Origin: Posidonia oceanica
Taxonomy: Eukaryota; Streptophyta; Magnoliopsida; Alismatales; Posidoniaceae
Assembly: GCA_037176725.1 (NCBI GenBank)
Contig: JAZBRS010000020.1
Coordinates: 100,706,501 to 100,770,500 of the forward strand
Reading direction: 5' to 3'
DNA length: 64,000 nt
In this document: piece after piece, positions 45,122 to 55,895 of the stretch
How positions within the stretch are numbered: position 1 is the stretch's first letter
How the letters are laid out: each line of letters begins with the position of its first letter
The notes under the pieces: model-generated
Database searches by the model: none
What the model was told of the DNA's origin: nothing
What the model saw: the letters and a program-made list of their open reading frames with translations, nothing else
Translations under genes and position numbers: made by a program

Positions 45122-47279
45122 TGTAATATCCTAATTTTCCATAATATAATTGAGTTATTTATTTTAGAAAATCTTTCCCTGTGTTGTTGTTGTTGTTTGT
45201 GGTGTGTTGGGGTTGTGTGTCTTTGGTGGTTTGGTTTCTGGCTCCTCGGTGTTGTTTGGTGTGGTCGTGAGGAAGTGAGGGCTTTGTTGAAGGATGTTTG
45301 GGGCTGTGTGTGTGGTTTGTGGTGGAAAATGGGTTAGAGTGCAATTTGCCCATTTTCCCACCGCACGTGCCCATTTCCTTCTTTCCCTTTTCTTCTTCCT
45401 TCCTTCCGTTTTCTCCACTCGACAACCGATTGCAGCCTAAGCGATCGCCGGCGGCTGGAGGAGATCGAGGAGGTGCGGCCAGTGCTAGAGGAGCACGGAG
45501 GCAAGCCGGTGAGGAGGTGTGGTGCTCGTTGGCCGGAGGAGGGCTGTGTTCGTTAGCCGGCCGAGGTTTGGGGGCGGAGTGTTCGCCGGTGTTGGTACGC
45601 GTCTCCCCCTAGGTTTTCTTTCCAATTCTTGCCTAGAATGCTTGGAATGCATGTGATCTAGCTATGCCATGAATATTGTAGGATTTCGTTTGGTTTTGAA
45701 TGGTTTTTGGATTGGTTGTGGTTTGAATGGAAATAGGTTTCATTTGACCTCTTGAGCTTTGCGAATTTATCTCTTGATGTATGATGCATGGATTGGTTTG
45801 ATTTTTGTGCTCATGTGTAGAGCACTCGTGATGCTTTGATTCTAATATTTACTTGTGATTTATGGATTTTTGTGGTGAGATCGTTTGGAGTTCCCATCTT
45901 AGGCGATTTGTTTTAGGTTTCGTTTTGTTTTCTGAGATCGCCCAGATCGGTACGACCTTTATTTTCGGTATGCCATTTTCGGTAGAAATCGGTACGACCT
46001 GCCATTTTCGGTGTCCCATTTTGTTGTCAGTTTAGGCCAGATTCTGATTTCGGTGTGCCCAAATCGATCGATCTGCCGATTTCTGTGTGGATCGGTTCGA
46101 CCGATGGGTTTGGTTCCACCGAATCAGGGATTTTCGGTCTACCGGTGGCATTTTCGGTGTGCCGTTTTTGGTCTGAACCTGGACTCGGTGCCCAGAACGG
46201 TTTGCCGGTTGATTTGGTTCTCCCGAATTAGGGATTTTCGGTCGACCGGTGCTGACTTTTCGGTGAGCCGTTTTTAGGGTAAAATGGTTTCTAAAGAGAG
46301 AGAGATTTGGGTTTTCGAGGTATTTGGTTTTATTGTGTTTTGGCATGGTTTTGTGGATTATGAGAAAAGATTTTTGAAAGGATTTCTAAATGACTTTAGA
46401 AAAGAAATGCATGTTTGCGAAAAGAGTTTGGAAATGGTTTCCGTGGTTTTGAGGACCAAGAGACCGAAGCTTCTGACTGGCGATTAGGGGTGTTTGAACA
46501 CACGCCCTATGGTCCAAGAGTCAGGTAGCCTAGGGTGAGGTTAGCGGTACAGTAGGCCCCGTTGAAACAGTCGGTCTACCCTCTGTGTCGGTGCTGGCTG
46601 GGGTTGGGGTTGGAGTCTCCAAACGCTCGGGCACCAAAGGGACGCCTGAGTGCGTAACCCCGTGTTGTTATGATGTTGATCATGGAAATGATCATCCTAT
46701 ATTTGAGGGCTGAGTTCCTGAGGCGGATTGTTCTCCCACATGGGGTAGTCTTCCGCGGCATTGCAGCCAAGAGATGCGTGTGTCATCTGCAACTGCTTGT
46801 GGCTGATGTCGTTCACCTGTGGCCAGGGTGTTCGATGATATTTGGAATCGATGTGTGTGTGAGTGTGGATTTGAGATGAATTGTGATGTATTTGAGATTG
46901 CATGTTTTAGAAAATGTGGATAGCTTTATAAAAGCATGTGATTTGATATTAATGAATGGTATGCTTTTAAATAGCATTTGTGATGTTTATTGTTTGTTGT
47001 AAATGTTTCTGCTGCCGTTTGCCGTGGTTTTGGGTGGCACGTATTGGGTGACTTAGATGTCACTCACACGTGTTTTGTGTTTGGTTTTCAGGTGCAGGGT
47101 CGAGGTACAGTCCAGCCTGGTGTTTGTTTAGGAGCCATGTAGCCGCACACTGGTGATCTTGGGAGTATTTTAACAATTTTGTAAAAGTTTTAAATTTGTT
47201 CTCAAATGTAATTAATTGTTTATTCTTTTAAATATCATTTGGGTAGTTGATGCTATTTGGTCACGCCGGGGGTGTGACA
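45122..47279 (+). repeat. 5' LTR of the chromovirus (2158 bp)
   Basis: Starts TGTAATATCC and ends GGTGTGACA. A GT-rich start is followed by a purine-rich coding-like zone and then, at about 45960-46270, seven copies of TTTTCGGT together with TCGGTACGACC and CGACCGGTG words. Open frames inside are shared by both LTRs but show no domain. Confidence 0.93.
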
Positions 47280-47283
47280 GGAG

Positions 47284-47295
47284 TGATATCAGAGC
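47284..47295 (+). promoter_or_regulatory. Primer-binding site of the chromovirus
   Basis: TGATATCAGAGC lies four bases after the LTR and matches the initiator-tRNA-Met site TGGTATCAGAGC except for one base. Confidence 0.8.
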
Positions 47296-47415
47296 TCTAG
47301 GTTCACTAAGTGCACCTGCTTAGTAGTGTCCAGTCTAGTGGCTCCGTAGGACTGTACCGTTTGTGTTTTGCACCTGATCTTTTGTTTCTTGTCTTTGTTT
47401 TGTGGCTTTAGCTAG

Positions 47416-48525
47416 ATGGCACCTAAGGGCAAAGGCAAGGAGAAGGTTTCTCATCCAGTTCTGGCTTGGAGGATGAAGGTGGTTGGAAGGGAGTTCGGCT
47501 AGAGTTGGGGGAAATGGTGCTGGGACTTGTGCAATCGCTTGGAAAGAGCAGTTCCAATGAGGCCAAGGGTGACCCGTGGATTTCCCAATTCCATAAGCTT
47601 GGTGCGCCGAACTTCGATGGCAAGGGCAAGCCAGAGGATGCAGAGTCTTGGCTCTCAGAGGTTGAGAAGATTCTGGAGAGTCTGGAGTGTCTGGAGGAGA
47701 AGTGGGTTCGTCTGGCAACCTTCCAGTTTAAGGGTGAAGCCGGCCAGTGGTGGAAGTCTGCACGCCGTCTCAAGTTTCCAGATGCAGATCTGCTTGCTAT
47801 ACCCTGGGAAGAGTTCCGGGAGGTGTTCTACGAGCAGTATTTCCTCGAGTATGAGCGGGATCGCTTGGATAGGGACTTCCGAAATTTGAAGCAAGGGAGC
47901 ATGTCTATGGCGGAGTACGAGGCAGCTTTCACTCGGTTGGAGCAGTTTGCTCAGGTATTTGACACGGAAAGATGCCGAGCTAAGAAGTTTGTGGAAGGAT
48001 TGGTGCCAGCTCTTCGGTCAAGGGTTTTGGGTTTTAGATGCCCGAACTTGGCTGATGCTGTGGAGCTCGCAGCCAGGTATGAAGATGACCGCAAGCTGTT
48101 TCTGGAAGAACACCCCAAAGGGAAGGGGAAGTCGTCCTCTCAGCAGCCTTCTGTTTTTGGAGGTCTGAGCTCTGGTAGTTCTGGGAGCTTAGGGAAGAAG
48201 AGGAAGGAGCATTCCGATTCTGTTGCTGAGGAGGGACGTAGTTCTTTTGGAAGAGGGAGTTCTGGATACAGCCAGACAGGCTCGAGTGAAGGTCCAAGAA
48301 CTTGTTTCAAGTGTGGGAAGCCAGGACACATTGCTATGTATTGCGCCAGTAAATCGCAGAACGCAGGCCCTGTGAGATGTTATAACTGCGGGAAGACTGG
48401 GCATATTCAGCGGAGCTGTCCTGAGCCTCCAAAGCCTGTTGGGGATGCACCTCGTCAGCCGACCAGGGGACGAGTGTTCTCCATAGACGCTCCTGATGCT
48501 GGACCCTCGGGGGATGTTGTTGAGG
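47416..48525 (+). pseudogene. Chromovirus gag (capsid plus two CCHC zinc knuckles)
   Basis: Packages the element RNA. The ATG at 47416 opens MAPKGKGKEKVSHP, but a frameshift near 47465 separates it from the long frame that carries the capsid domain: WISQFHKLGAPNFDGKG, AESWLSEVEKIL, WWKSARRL, WEEFREVFYEQYF and MAEYEAAFTRLEQF. Two CCHC knuckles follow: CFKCGKPGHIAMYC near 48303 and CYNCGKTGHIQRSC near 48378. The frame reads to a TGA at 48540, but homology to gag-pol stops at 48525, where a splice-donor-like GTAAGG begins. Apart from the early shift the gene is intact. Confidence 0.88.
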
Positions 48526-48632
48526 GTAAGGAGCGAGAGTGATTTGTATTGTGGACCTCTATGTTGTAATGTGTATCCAGTACTTTTCCCTATTAATGGA
48601 TGTGTGGTTTGTTGTTGTGTTGTGTTTACCAG
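48526..48632 (+). other. Apparent 107-bp GT-AG intron between gag and pol
   Basis: The donor GTAAGG follows ...GTTGAGG, and the acceptor TTTACCAG precedes GTTCTTTTC. The interval is T-rich (TTTGTTGTTGTGTTGTGTTT before the AG), has a CTATTAATG branch-like word, and contains stops. Removing it joins the gag frame to the pol frame and places [15 protein letters not shown] straight after gag, as expected for Del elements. Splicing is inferred, not shown. Confidence 0.65.
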
Positions 48633-51600
48633 GTTCTTTTCTTGTGGCTGGTAATATGGCCAGAGTTTTGTTTGACTCAGGGAGTTCTTACTCGTTTATA
48701 TCTGAGTCGTTTGCAGCTGAGCTTGGCCTGAGACCGGCAAGATTAGCATTTCATCTTGATGTGGTGACTCCTTTAGGGGAGCACAGCTTGGTATGGAAGT
48801 TTCTGAGGTCCATTGGTGTGATGTTGGGAGAAATGGACTTCGAGGCCAGTCTGATAGTTATGGACATGCAGGAGTATGATGTCATACTCGGGATGGACTG
48901 GCTGGCGCAGTATTCAGCTGTAATTGACTGTGCCAAGAAGATTGTGGTGGCGGATTGTCCTAGTCAGGGATGGTGTTTGGTCCAAGGGGTTAAACTTGGA
49001 GGGCCAAAGAAGATCATTTCAGCAATGAAGGCCTACCGCCATTTAGCAAGAGGCAGTGTGGGCTACCTGACTAGTGTGACTGTGTCCTCTTCATCTGCTA
49101 TGAGGATACAGGACATACCAGTGGTTTGTAGGTATCCAGATGTGTTTCCGAAGGACCTACCTGGTATGCCGCCGCATAGGGAGCTGGAGTTCCAGATAGA
49201 TTTGGTGCCTGGTTTTGGTGCTATTTCGAAGGCCCCGTATAGAATGGCGCCTGCCGAATTGAGGGAGCTCAATTGTCAGTTGCAAGAACTGCTAGACAGA
49301 GGGTTCATCCGGCCCAGTGTTTCTCCTTGGGGTGCGCTGGTTTTATTCGTCAAGAAGAAAGATGGTACTCTCAAATTGTGCATTGATTATAGAATGCTGA
49401 ATCAGATTACCATCAAGAACAAGTACCCTTTGCCTAGGATTGATGACCTGTTTGACCAGTTGCAGGGAGCGTCTGTCTTTTCCAAGATAGACTTGAGGTC
49501 AGGTTATCATCAGCTCCGAATTCGGGAGTCTGATGTTCAGAAGACAGCTTTTCGGACTCAGTATGGCCACTATGAGTTTAGGGTCATGCCATTTGGATTG
49601 ACCAATGCACCAGCAGCTTTCATGGACCTGATGAACAGGGTGTTCAGGTCCTATCTGGATCAGTTTGTGGTAGTTTTTGTAGATGACGTGCTAGTATACT
49701 CTCCTGATGTAGAGACTCACCGAATGCATTTGAAGGTAGTTTTGGAAACTTTGAGGCAGAATCAGTTCTTTGCAAAGTTCTCCAAGTGTGAGTTCCAGCT
49801 TGAGGAGGTTGCTTTTCTTGGCCACGTCATCTCTGGTGCTGGAATCAAGGTTGATCCGGCCAAGGTTGAGGCTGTGAGCAGTTGGGTTAGGCCGAAGACC
49901 GTCTCTGAGATCAAAAGTTTTCTGGGTTTGGCTGGATATTATCGGAGGTTTATTTAGGATTTCTCCAAGATTGCTGAACCTCTGACCAGATTGACCCAGA
50001 AGGAAGTCTCTTTTGTGTGGGATTGGCGGTGTGAAGAGAGCTTCCTTGAGTTGAAGACTCGCCTGGTCTCCTCTCCTGTCTTAACTTTGCCCTCTAGGAG
50101 TGGTGGTTTCTCGGTCTACAGTGATGCCTGTGGATCTGGATTGGGGTGTGTTCTGATGCAGCATGGTAGAGTTGTGGCTTATGCATCTCGGCAACTCAAA
50201 GACCATGAGAAGAATTACCCCACTCATGATTTGGAGCTTGCTGCTGTGGTTTTTGCCTTGAAGATTTGGAGGCACTACCTCTATGGCGAATAGTTTGAGA
50301 TCTTCACAGATCACAAGAGCCTGAAATACATTTTCACTCAGAAGGATTTGAACCTGAGACAGAGGAGGTGGGTGGAGTATCTGAAAGATTATGATTTCAG
50401 TCCATTCTACCACCCGGGGAAGGCTAATGTGGTTGCTGATGCTTTGAGTAGGCGTGCCTACTCAGTGGCCACCCTGATGATTAGAGAATGGCATCTTCTT
50501 GAGGGGTTGGTCGAGTGCAAACCACAGGGGCAGTCTTGGGATTCAGGCAGAGTGTGTTTGGCTAACTTGTCAGTTCGCCCAAGGCTGGTGGAAGCAGTGG
50601 TAGCGGCTCAGCAGTTTGATCCTTTTGTACCTGGAATCTGGAAGAAGATGGAGGCAGGTGAGGCACCCCATTTCTCTGTTGGGGTAGATGGTGGGCTTAG
50701 ATTTGACTTGCATCTGTATGTACCTCAAGTGGAGGAGGTGAAGCAGAGCTTGTTAGATGAAGCTCATCGATCCAGGTATTCCATTCATCCCGGGAGCACC
50801 AAGATGTTTAAGGATCTGAAGAGGAATTTTTGGTGGCCTGGAATGAAGAAAGAGATAGCTGAGCATGTGGCTAAGTGTACAACGTGCCAGATGGTGAAGA
50901 TTGAGCATCAGATGCCTGGAGGATTACTGCAACCTTTGGATATTCCGGTATGGAAATGGGAGCAGGTGTCTATGGATTTCGTGACTGGATTGTCTAGAAG
51001 CGGGAGAAAGAATGATTCTGTGTGGGTGATCGTGGATAGGCTCACGAAATTGGCACATTTCCTACCTTTGAGAGTGAATCTTCCTTTGCAGCAATTGGCA
51101 GAGTTGTATGTGTCTGAGATTGTCCGGTTGCATGGAGTGCCAGTCTCCATTGTGTCTGATAGAGATGCCCGTTTCACTTTGAGGTTCTAGAAAGCATTGC
51201 AAGAGGCTTTTGGTACTATGTTGAATTACAGTACAGCTTTCCACCCTCAGACGGATGGTCAGACGGAGAGGACTATTCAGACGTTGGAAGACATGTTGCG
51301 GGCCTGTGCTCTGGATTTTGGGGGTTGCTGGGAAGAGCACCTGCCGCTGGTGGAGTTTGCCTTCAATAATAGTTTTCACTCCAGCATTGGGATGGCTCTG
51401 TTTGAGGCACTATATGGGAGGCCGTGCCGGACACCCACCTGTTGGAGCGATATAGGAGAGTGCCAGCTTGTCGGACCAGAGATTGTGCAGCAATACCAAG
51501 AGAAAGTGGATTTGATCAGGAAGAGATTGTTGACTGCACAGAGCAGGCAGAAGAGCTATGCAGATAGGAGGCGAAGGCCTTTGGAATTCGAGGTAGGAGA

Positions 51601-52012
51601 CTTCGTTTTCTTGAAGGTGTCACCACTTAAAGGGGTTGCAAGGTTTGGGAAGCAAGGCAAGTTGAGTCCTCGGTATATTAGCCCCTATGAGATTGCTAGA
51701 AGAGTTGGTGAGGTGGCTTATAAGTTGGTTTTGCCACCCGAGCTCTCTGGAGTGCATAGCGTCTTCCATGTGTCGATGCTGAGGAAGTGTGTTACTGGTG
51801 TTTCCCAGATCTTAACAGTACAGCCAGAAGGATTGCAGCAGGACTTGTCCATGGAAGAGGACGCTGTTCAGTTTCAAGATCGTAAGAAACAGGTTCTTAG
51901 GAACAAGGTTATTCCTTTGGTACTGGTTCAGTGGCAGCACCATGGTGTGGAGGAAGCCACTTGGGAGCGGGAAGCGGATATGTATTCTAGATACCCTTAT
52001 TTGTTCCATTAG
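48633..52012 (+). pseudogene. Chromovirus pol: protease, RT, RNase H, integrase, chromodomain
   Basis: A single frame with three TAG stops (49955-49957, 50291-50293, 51188-51190). Protease: [13 protein letters not shown] near 48667 and [44 protein letters not shown] and catalytic FVDD near 49677. RNase [36 protein letters not shown]. Integrase: HHCC zinc region with CTTC near 50878, core MDFVTGL, IVSDRDARF and [11 protein letters not shown]. The C-terminus has [11 protein letters not shown] and a chromodomain ([15 protein letters not shown], near 51925). Each stop can be explained by one C-to-T or G-to-A change. The chromodomain targets insertion to marked chromatin in this lineage. Confidence 0.92.
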
Positions 52013-52054
52013 CTGTGAATTTCGAGGACGAAATTTCTTTTAAGGGTATTAGGA
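52013..52054 (+). promoter_or_regulatory. Polypurine-tract region of the chromovirus
   Basis: The short stretch after the pol stop includes GAGGACGAAATTTC and TTTAAGGGTATTAGGA, directly before the 3' LTR. AAGGG and TAGGA are the purine-rich parts. It is typical of Del elements. Confidence 0.6.
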
Positions 52055-54212
52055 TGTAATATCCTGATTTTCCATAATATAATTGAGTTATTTATTTTGG
52101 AAAATCTTTCCCTGTGTTGTTGTTGTTGTTTGTGGTGTATTGGGGTTGTGTGTCTTTGGTGGTTTGGTTTCTGGCTCCTCGGTGTTGTTTGGTGTGGTCG
52201 TGAGGAAGTGAGGGCTTTGTTGAAGGATGTTTGGGGCTGTGTGTGTGGTTTGTGGTGGAAAATTGGTTAGAGTACAATTTGCCCATTTTCCCACCGCACG
52301 TGCCCATTTCCTTCTTTCCCTTTTCTTCTTCCTTCCTTCCGTTTTCTCCACTCGACAACCGATTGCAGCCTAAGCGATCGCCGGCGGCTGGAGGAGATCG
52401 AGGAGGTGCGGCCAGTGCTAGAGGAGTGCGGAGGCAAGCCGGTGAGGAGGTGTGGTGCTCGTCGGCCGGAGGAGGGCTATGTTCGTTAGCCGGCCGAGGT
52501 TTGGGGGCGGAGTGTTCGCCGGTGTTGGTACGCGTCTCCCCCTAGGTTTTCTTTCCAATTCTTGCCTAGAATGCTTGGAATGCATGTGATCTAGCTATGC
52601 CATGAATATTGTAGGATTTCGTTTGGTTTTGAATGGTTTTTGGATTGGTTGTGGTTTGAATGGAAATAGGTTTCATTTGACCTCTTGAGCTTTACGAATT
52701 TATCTCTTGATGTATGATGCATGGATTGGTTTGATTTTTGTGCTCATGTGTAGAGCACTCGTGATGCTTTGATTCTAATATTTACTTGTGATTTATGGGT
52801 TTTTGTGGTGAGATCGTTTGGAGTTCCCATCTTAGGCGATTTGTTTTAGGTTTCGTTTTGTTTTCTGAGATCGCCCAGATCGGTACGACCTTTATTTTCG
52901 GTATGCCGTTTTCGGTAGAAATCGGTACGACCTGCCATTTTCGATGTCCCGTTTTGTTGTCAGTTTAGGCCAGATTCTGATTTCGGTGTGCCCAAATCGA
53001 TCGATCTGCCGATTTCTGTGTGGATCGGTTCGACCGATGGGTTTGGTTCCACCGAATCAGGGATTTTCGGTCTACCGGTGGCATTTTCGGTGTGCCGTTT
53101 TTGGTCTGAACCTGGACTCGGTGCCCAGAACGGTTTGCCGGTTGATTTGGTTCTCCCGAATTAGGGATTTTCGGTCGACCGGTGCTGACTTTTCGGTGAG
53201 CCGTTTTTAGGGTAAAATGGTTTCTAAAGAGAGAGAGATTTGGGTTTTCGAGGTATTTGGTTTTATTGTGTTTTGGCATGGTTTTGTGGATTATGAGAAA
53301 AGATTTTTGAAAGGATTTCTAAATGACTTTAGAAAAGAAATGCATGTTTGCGAAAAGAGTTTGGAAATGGTTTCCGTGGTTTTGAGGACCAAGAGATCGA
53401 AGCTTCTGACTGGCGATTAGGGGTGTTTGAACACACGCCCTATGGTCCAAGAGTCAGGTAGCCTAGGGTGAGGTTAGCGGTACAGTAGGCCCCATTGAAA
53501 CAGTCGGTCTACCCTCTGTGCCGGTGCTGGCTGGGGCTGGGGTTGGAGTCCCCAAACGCTCGGGCACCAAAGGGACGCCTGAGTGCGTAACCCCGTGTTG
53601 TTATGATGTTGATCATGGAAATGATCATCCTATATTTGAGGGCTGAGTTCCCGAGGCGTATTGTTCTCCCACATGGGGTAGTCTTCCGCGGCATTGCAGC
53701 CAAGAGATGCGTGTGTCATCTGCAACTGCTTATGGCTGATGTCGTTCACCTGTGGCCAGGGTGTTCGATGATATTTGGAATCGATGTGTGTGTGAGTGTG
53801 GATTTGAGATGAATTGTGATGTATTTGAGATTGCATGTTTTAGAAAATGTGGATAGCTTTATAAAAGCATCTGATTTGATATTAATGAATGGTATGCTTT
53901 TAAATAACATTTGTGATGTTTATTGTTTGTTGTAAATGTTTCTGCTGCCGTTTGCCATGGTTTTGGGTGGCACGTACTGGGTGACTTAGATGTCACTCAC
54001 GCGTGTTTTGTGTTTGGTTTTCAGGTGCAGGGTCGAGGTACAGTCCAGCCTGGTGCTTGTTTAGGAGCCACGTACCCGCACATTGGGGATTTTGGGAGTA
54101 TTTTAACAATTTTGTAAAAGTTTTAAATTTGTTATCAAATGTAATTAATTGTTTATTCTTTTAAATATCATTTGGGTAGTTGATGCTATTTGGTCGTGCC
54201 GGGGGCATGACA
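52055..54212 (+). repeat. 3' LTR of the chromovirus (2158 bp)
   Basis: Starts TGTAATATCC and ends GGCATGACA, the same length as the 5' copy with no indels noticed. The differences cluster in the last 150 bp (about a dozen), including both terminal-region changes GTGTGACA versus GCATGACA. Confidence 0.93.
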
Positions 54213-54281
54213 GCTTGCATGCATATTTCAGTGGTCTCTGAGCTCAGTTCTTCCTTGCAGCTTGATATGCCTCTTTTCTGT

Positions 54282-54340
54282 GTTGGACGCAGATACACTC
54301 TGCATCCTATGTTGGACGCAGATGTACTCTACGTCCTATG
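54282..54340. repeat. Tandem-hairpin module
   Basis: GTTGGACGCAG (54282) faces CTCTGCATCCTAT, and GTTGGACGCAG (54311) faces CTACGTCCTATG. Stems carry one or two mismatches. Confidence 0.7.
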
Positions 54341-54510
54341 TTTCTGCTTAGCTGCTCTTGCTTTAATGCTTGCATGATGCCATTATATCTTGTGTTTGCT
54401 TGATCCATGCTAGCATATTTGCTCTTAGCCCTCATAGCAACTGTTGTCAAGTTTTCATGGCTTTTTACCAGGGGTTTATGCTGGTTTCTCCATGACTTTG
54501 CCTTCCTTTG

Positions 54511-54570
54511 TGTTGGACGCAGGTACTACTGGCGTGCTACATAGGACGCAGGTGGTGCTTGCATCCTACA
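54511..54570. repeat. Tandem-hairpin module
   Basis: TGTTGGACGCAG (54511) faces TGGCGTGCTACA imperfectly, and TAGGACGCAGG (54542) faces CTTGCATCCTA. Confidence 0.6.
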
Positions 54571-54743
54571 CACTAGCTGTGTCTTTCCTCATGCATGCTT
54601 TGCAAATGCTTTTCTTTTTGGATTTTTTTTGTGATCCATGTATGCATGCTTAACCCTAGCCCATTTACAGCAACTTAAATGTATGCCTTAATGTCCTCTC
54701 TATCAGTTTGCATGCATTTCTTTATGCTTCTGTTTGCCCCTGT

Positions 54744-54772
54744 GTTGGACGTTGTGTACTCTAGCGCCCAAC
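54744..54772. repeat. Single-hairpin module
   Basis: GTTGGAC (54744) faces GCGCCCAAC (54764), with one mismatch. Only one of the usual two hairpins is present. Confidence 0.6.
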
Positions 54773-54960
54773 ACTCTGCTTTGCTTAAATCATGTTCCAT
54801 GCTTGCTCCATGCCATTAAATCTTTCCTTTGGCTGTTTACCTTGATTGCTTTGCATGATATACATGTCTTTTACTGCTTTATTGCATTTGCATCGCATTC
54901 ATACATCTAGAATGCATGTTTTCCAAAACTGCATGATTTCTGTAGGTTTTCCTTCTTTAA

Positions 54961-55020
54961 GTATTAGACGCTGTCTGGTCCTGCATCCAACATAGGACAC
55001 AGGTAATTGCTGCGTCCAAC
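54961..55020. repeat. Tandem-hairpin module
   Basis: TATTAGACGC faces CTGCATCCAAC, and TAGGACACAG faces CTGCGTCCAAC, with several mismatches. Confidence 0.55.
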
Positions 55021-55186
55021 ACTTATAGTTGGCTGAACACCATTTTAAAGTACCGATTTCATTTCGCTTGCAACTTTCCACATTTTATTGTCTTCGACAC
55101 ATGCCTTGATGCCCATGCATGCTGCCAGACCCCTGTTTTCAGCTTTACGCCTTGCGTCACCTGCTTTCCCGTGGTTTTCCACATTG

Positions 55187-55430
55187 GTTTTCTTTCCCCT
55201 TTGCATGTCATACACTTGCATCGTGTGGTTTTCACTTGGTTTATCGTATCCATTTTCTTTCCCCTTTGCATGTTGTACACTTGCATCGTGTGGTTTTATT
55301 TGGCTTTTTTCGCCCTTGTTTCCTTTCCCCTTTGCTTGTTTTCCACTTGCATCGTGTGGTTCTACTTGGTTTTTCGCTTCTGTTTTCTTCCCCCTTTGTA
55401 TGTCGTACACTTGCATTGCGTGGTTTTATC
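55187..55430 (+). repeat. About 62-bp tandem repeat in the solo LTR, 4 copies
   Basis: The unit contains TTTCCCCTTTGCATGTCATA and CACTTGCATCGTGTGGTTTT. It occupies the same relative place as the 30-bp repeat of Tat-A LTRs, just upstream of the conserved block, but the unit differs. Confidence 0.8.
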
Positions 55431-55464
55431 GGTGTTTTGTTTTATCGCCTGTATTTGCATTAGG

Positions 55465-55895
55465 ACAGTGATGCTTACTGTCTGGAGTTCTCACCGACTA
55501 GGGTTTGCTTGGTTCGGAACACAGGCAGCGTTGCTGAGCACATAGGCTGCACGTTTAATTTCTCATGCATGGCATTCAGGCATTAAAGCATTCGTAGCTT
55601 GGCATCCATCACCCCTTGGGCGTACAGTTAAAGGCAATCATTGCCGATATTCCTGCAAATGCGAGCGAGATTAGCCAAGAAAGACCGATTCCTTGGGCGT
55701 GTCGGGGGTGTCTAATACCTTCCCCGTGTGTAATAGAAGTCCTTACCCTTTCTTTGGCCTGCAGCGACCATTTTGCCCTCGTCCTTGGCACGAGTCATAC
55801 ATTTTGCATAGCATTGCACTCATCTGCATGTTTTCTATGCTTTCCTTGGTTTTCCTCATCTCCTGATTGAATAGACTAGGTGGCGACTCCGTTTT
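55465..55895 (+). other. Conserved 3' LTR block, solo LTR copy
   Basis: GATGCTTACTGTCTGGAGTT near 55468, GGGGGTG-TCTAA-TACCTTCCCC near 55700, GGCACGAGTCAT near 55788, and the PBS core TGGCGACTCCG at 55881-55891. Confidence 0.7.

Larger units (their letters stand above)
45122..54212 (+). mobile_element. Tekay/Del-type chromovirus (Ty3/gypsy), 9091 bp, nearly intact
   Basis: The LTRs 45122-47279 and 52055-54212 are both exactly 2158 bp and flanked by a perfect 5-bp duplication GCTTG (45117-45121, 54213-54217). It has a tRNA-Met-type primer site, gag with two zinc knuckles, an apparent 107-bp intron, then protease, RT, RNase H, integrase and a C-terminal chromodomain. By eye the LTRs differ at about 38 sites (about 1.8%), mostly transitions. 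Only three stops and one short frameshift break the genes. The chromodomain, long LTRs and domain order point to Tekay/Del. Confidence 0.93.

Noticed and set aside
45298..46487. Open frames in the chromovirus LTR (such as 45298-45612 and 46011-46277)
   Set aside because: Found in both LTRs but with no domain, and LTRs of this type are non-coding.
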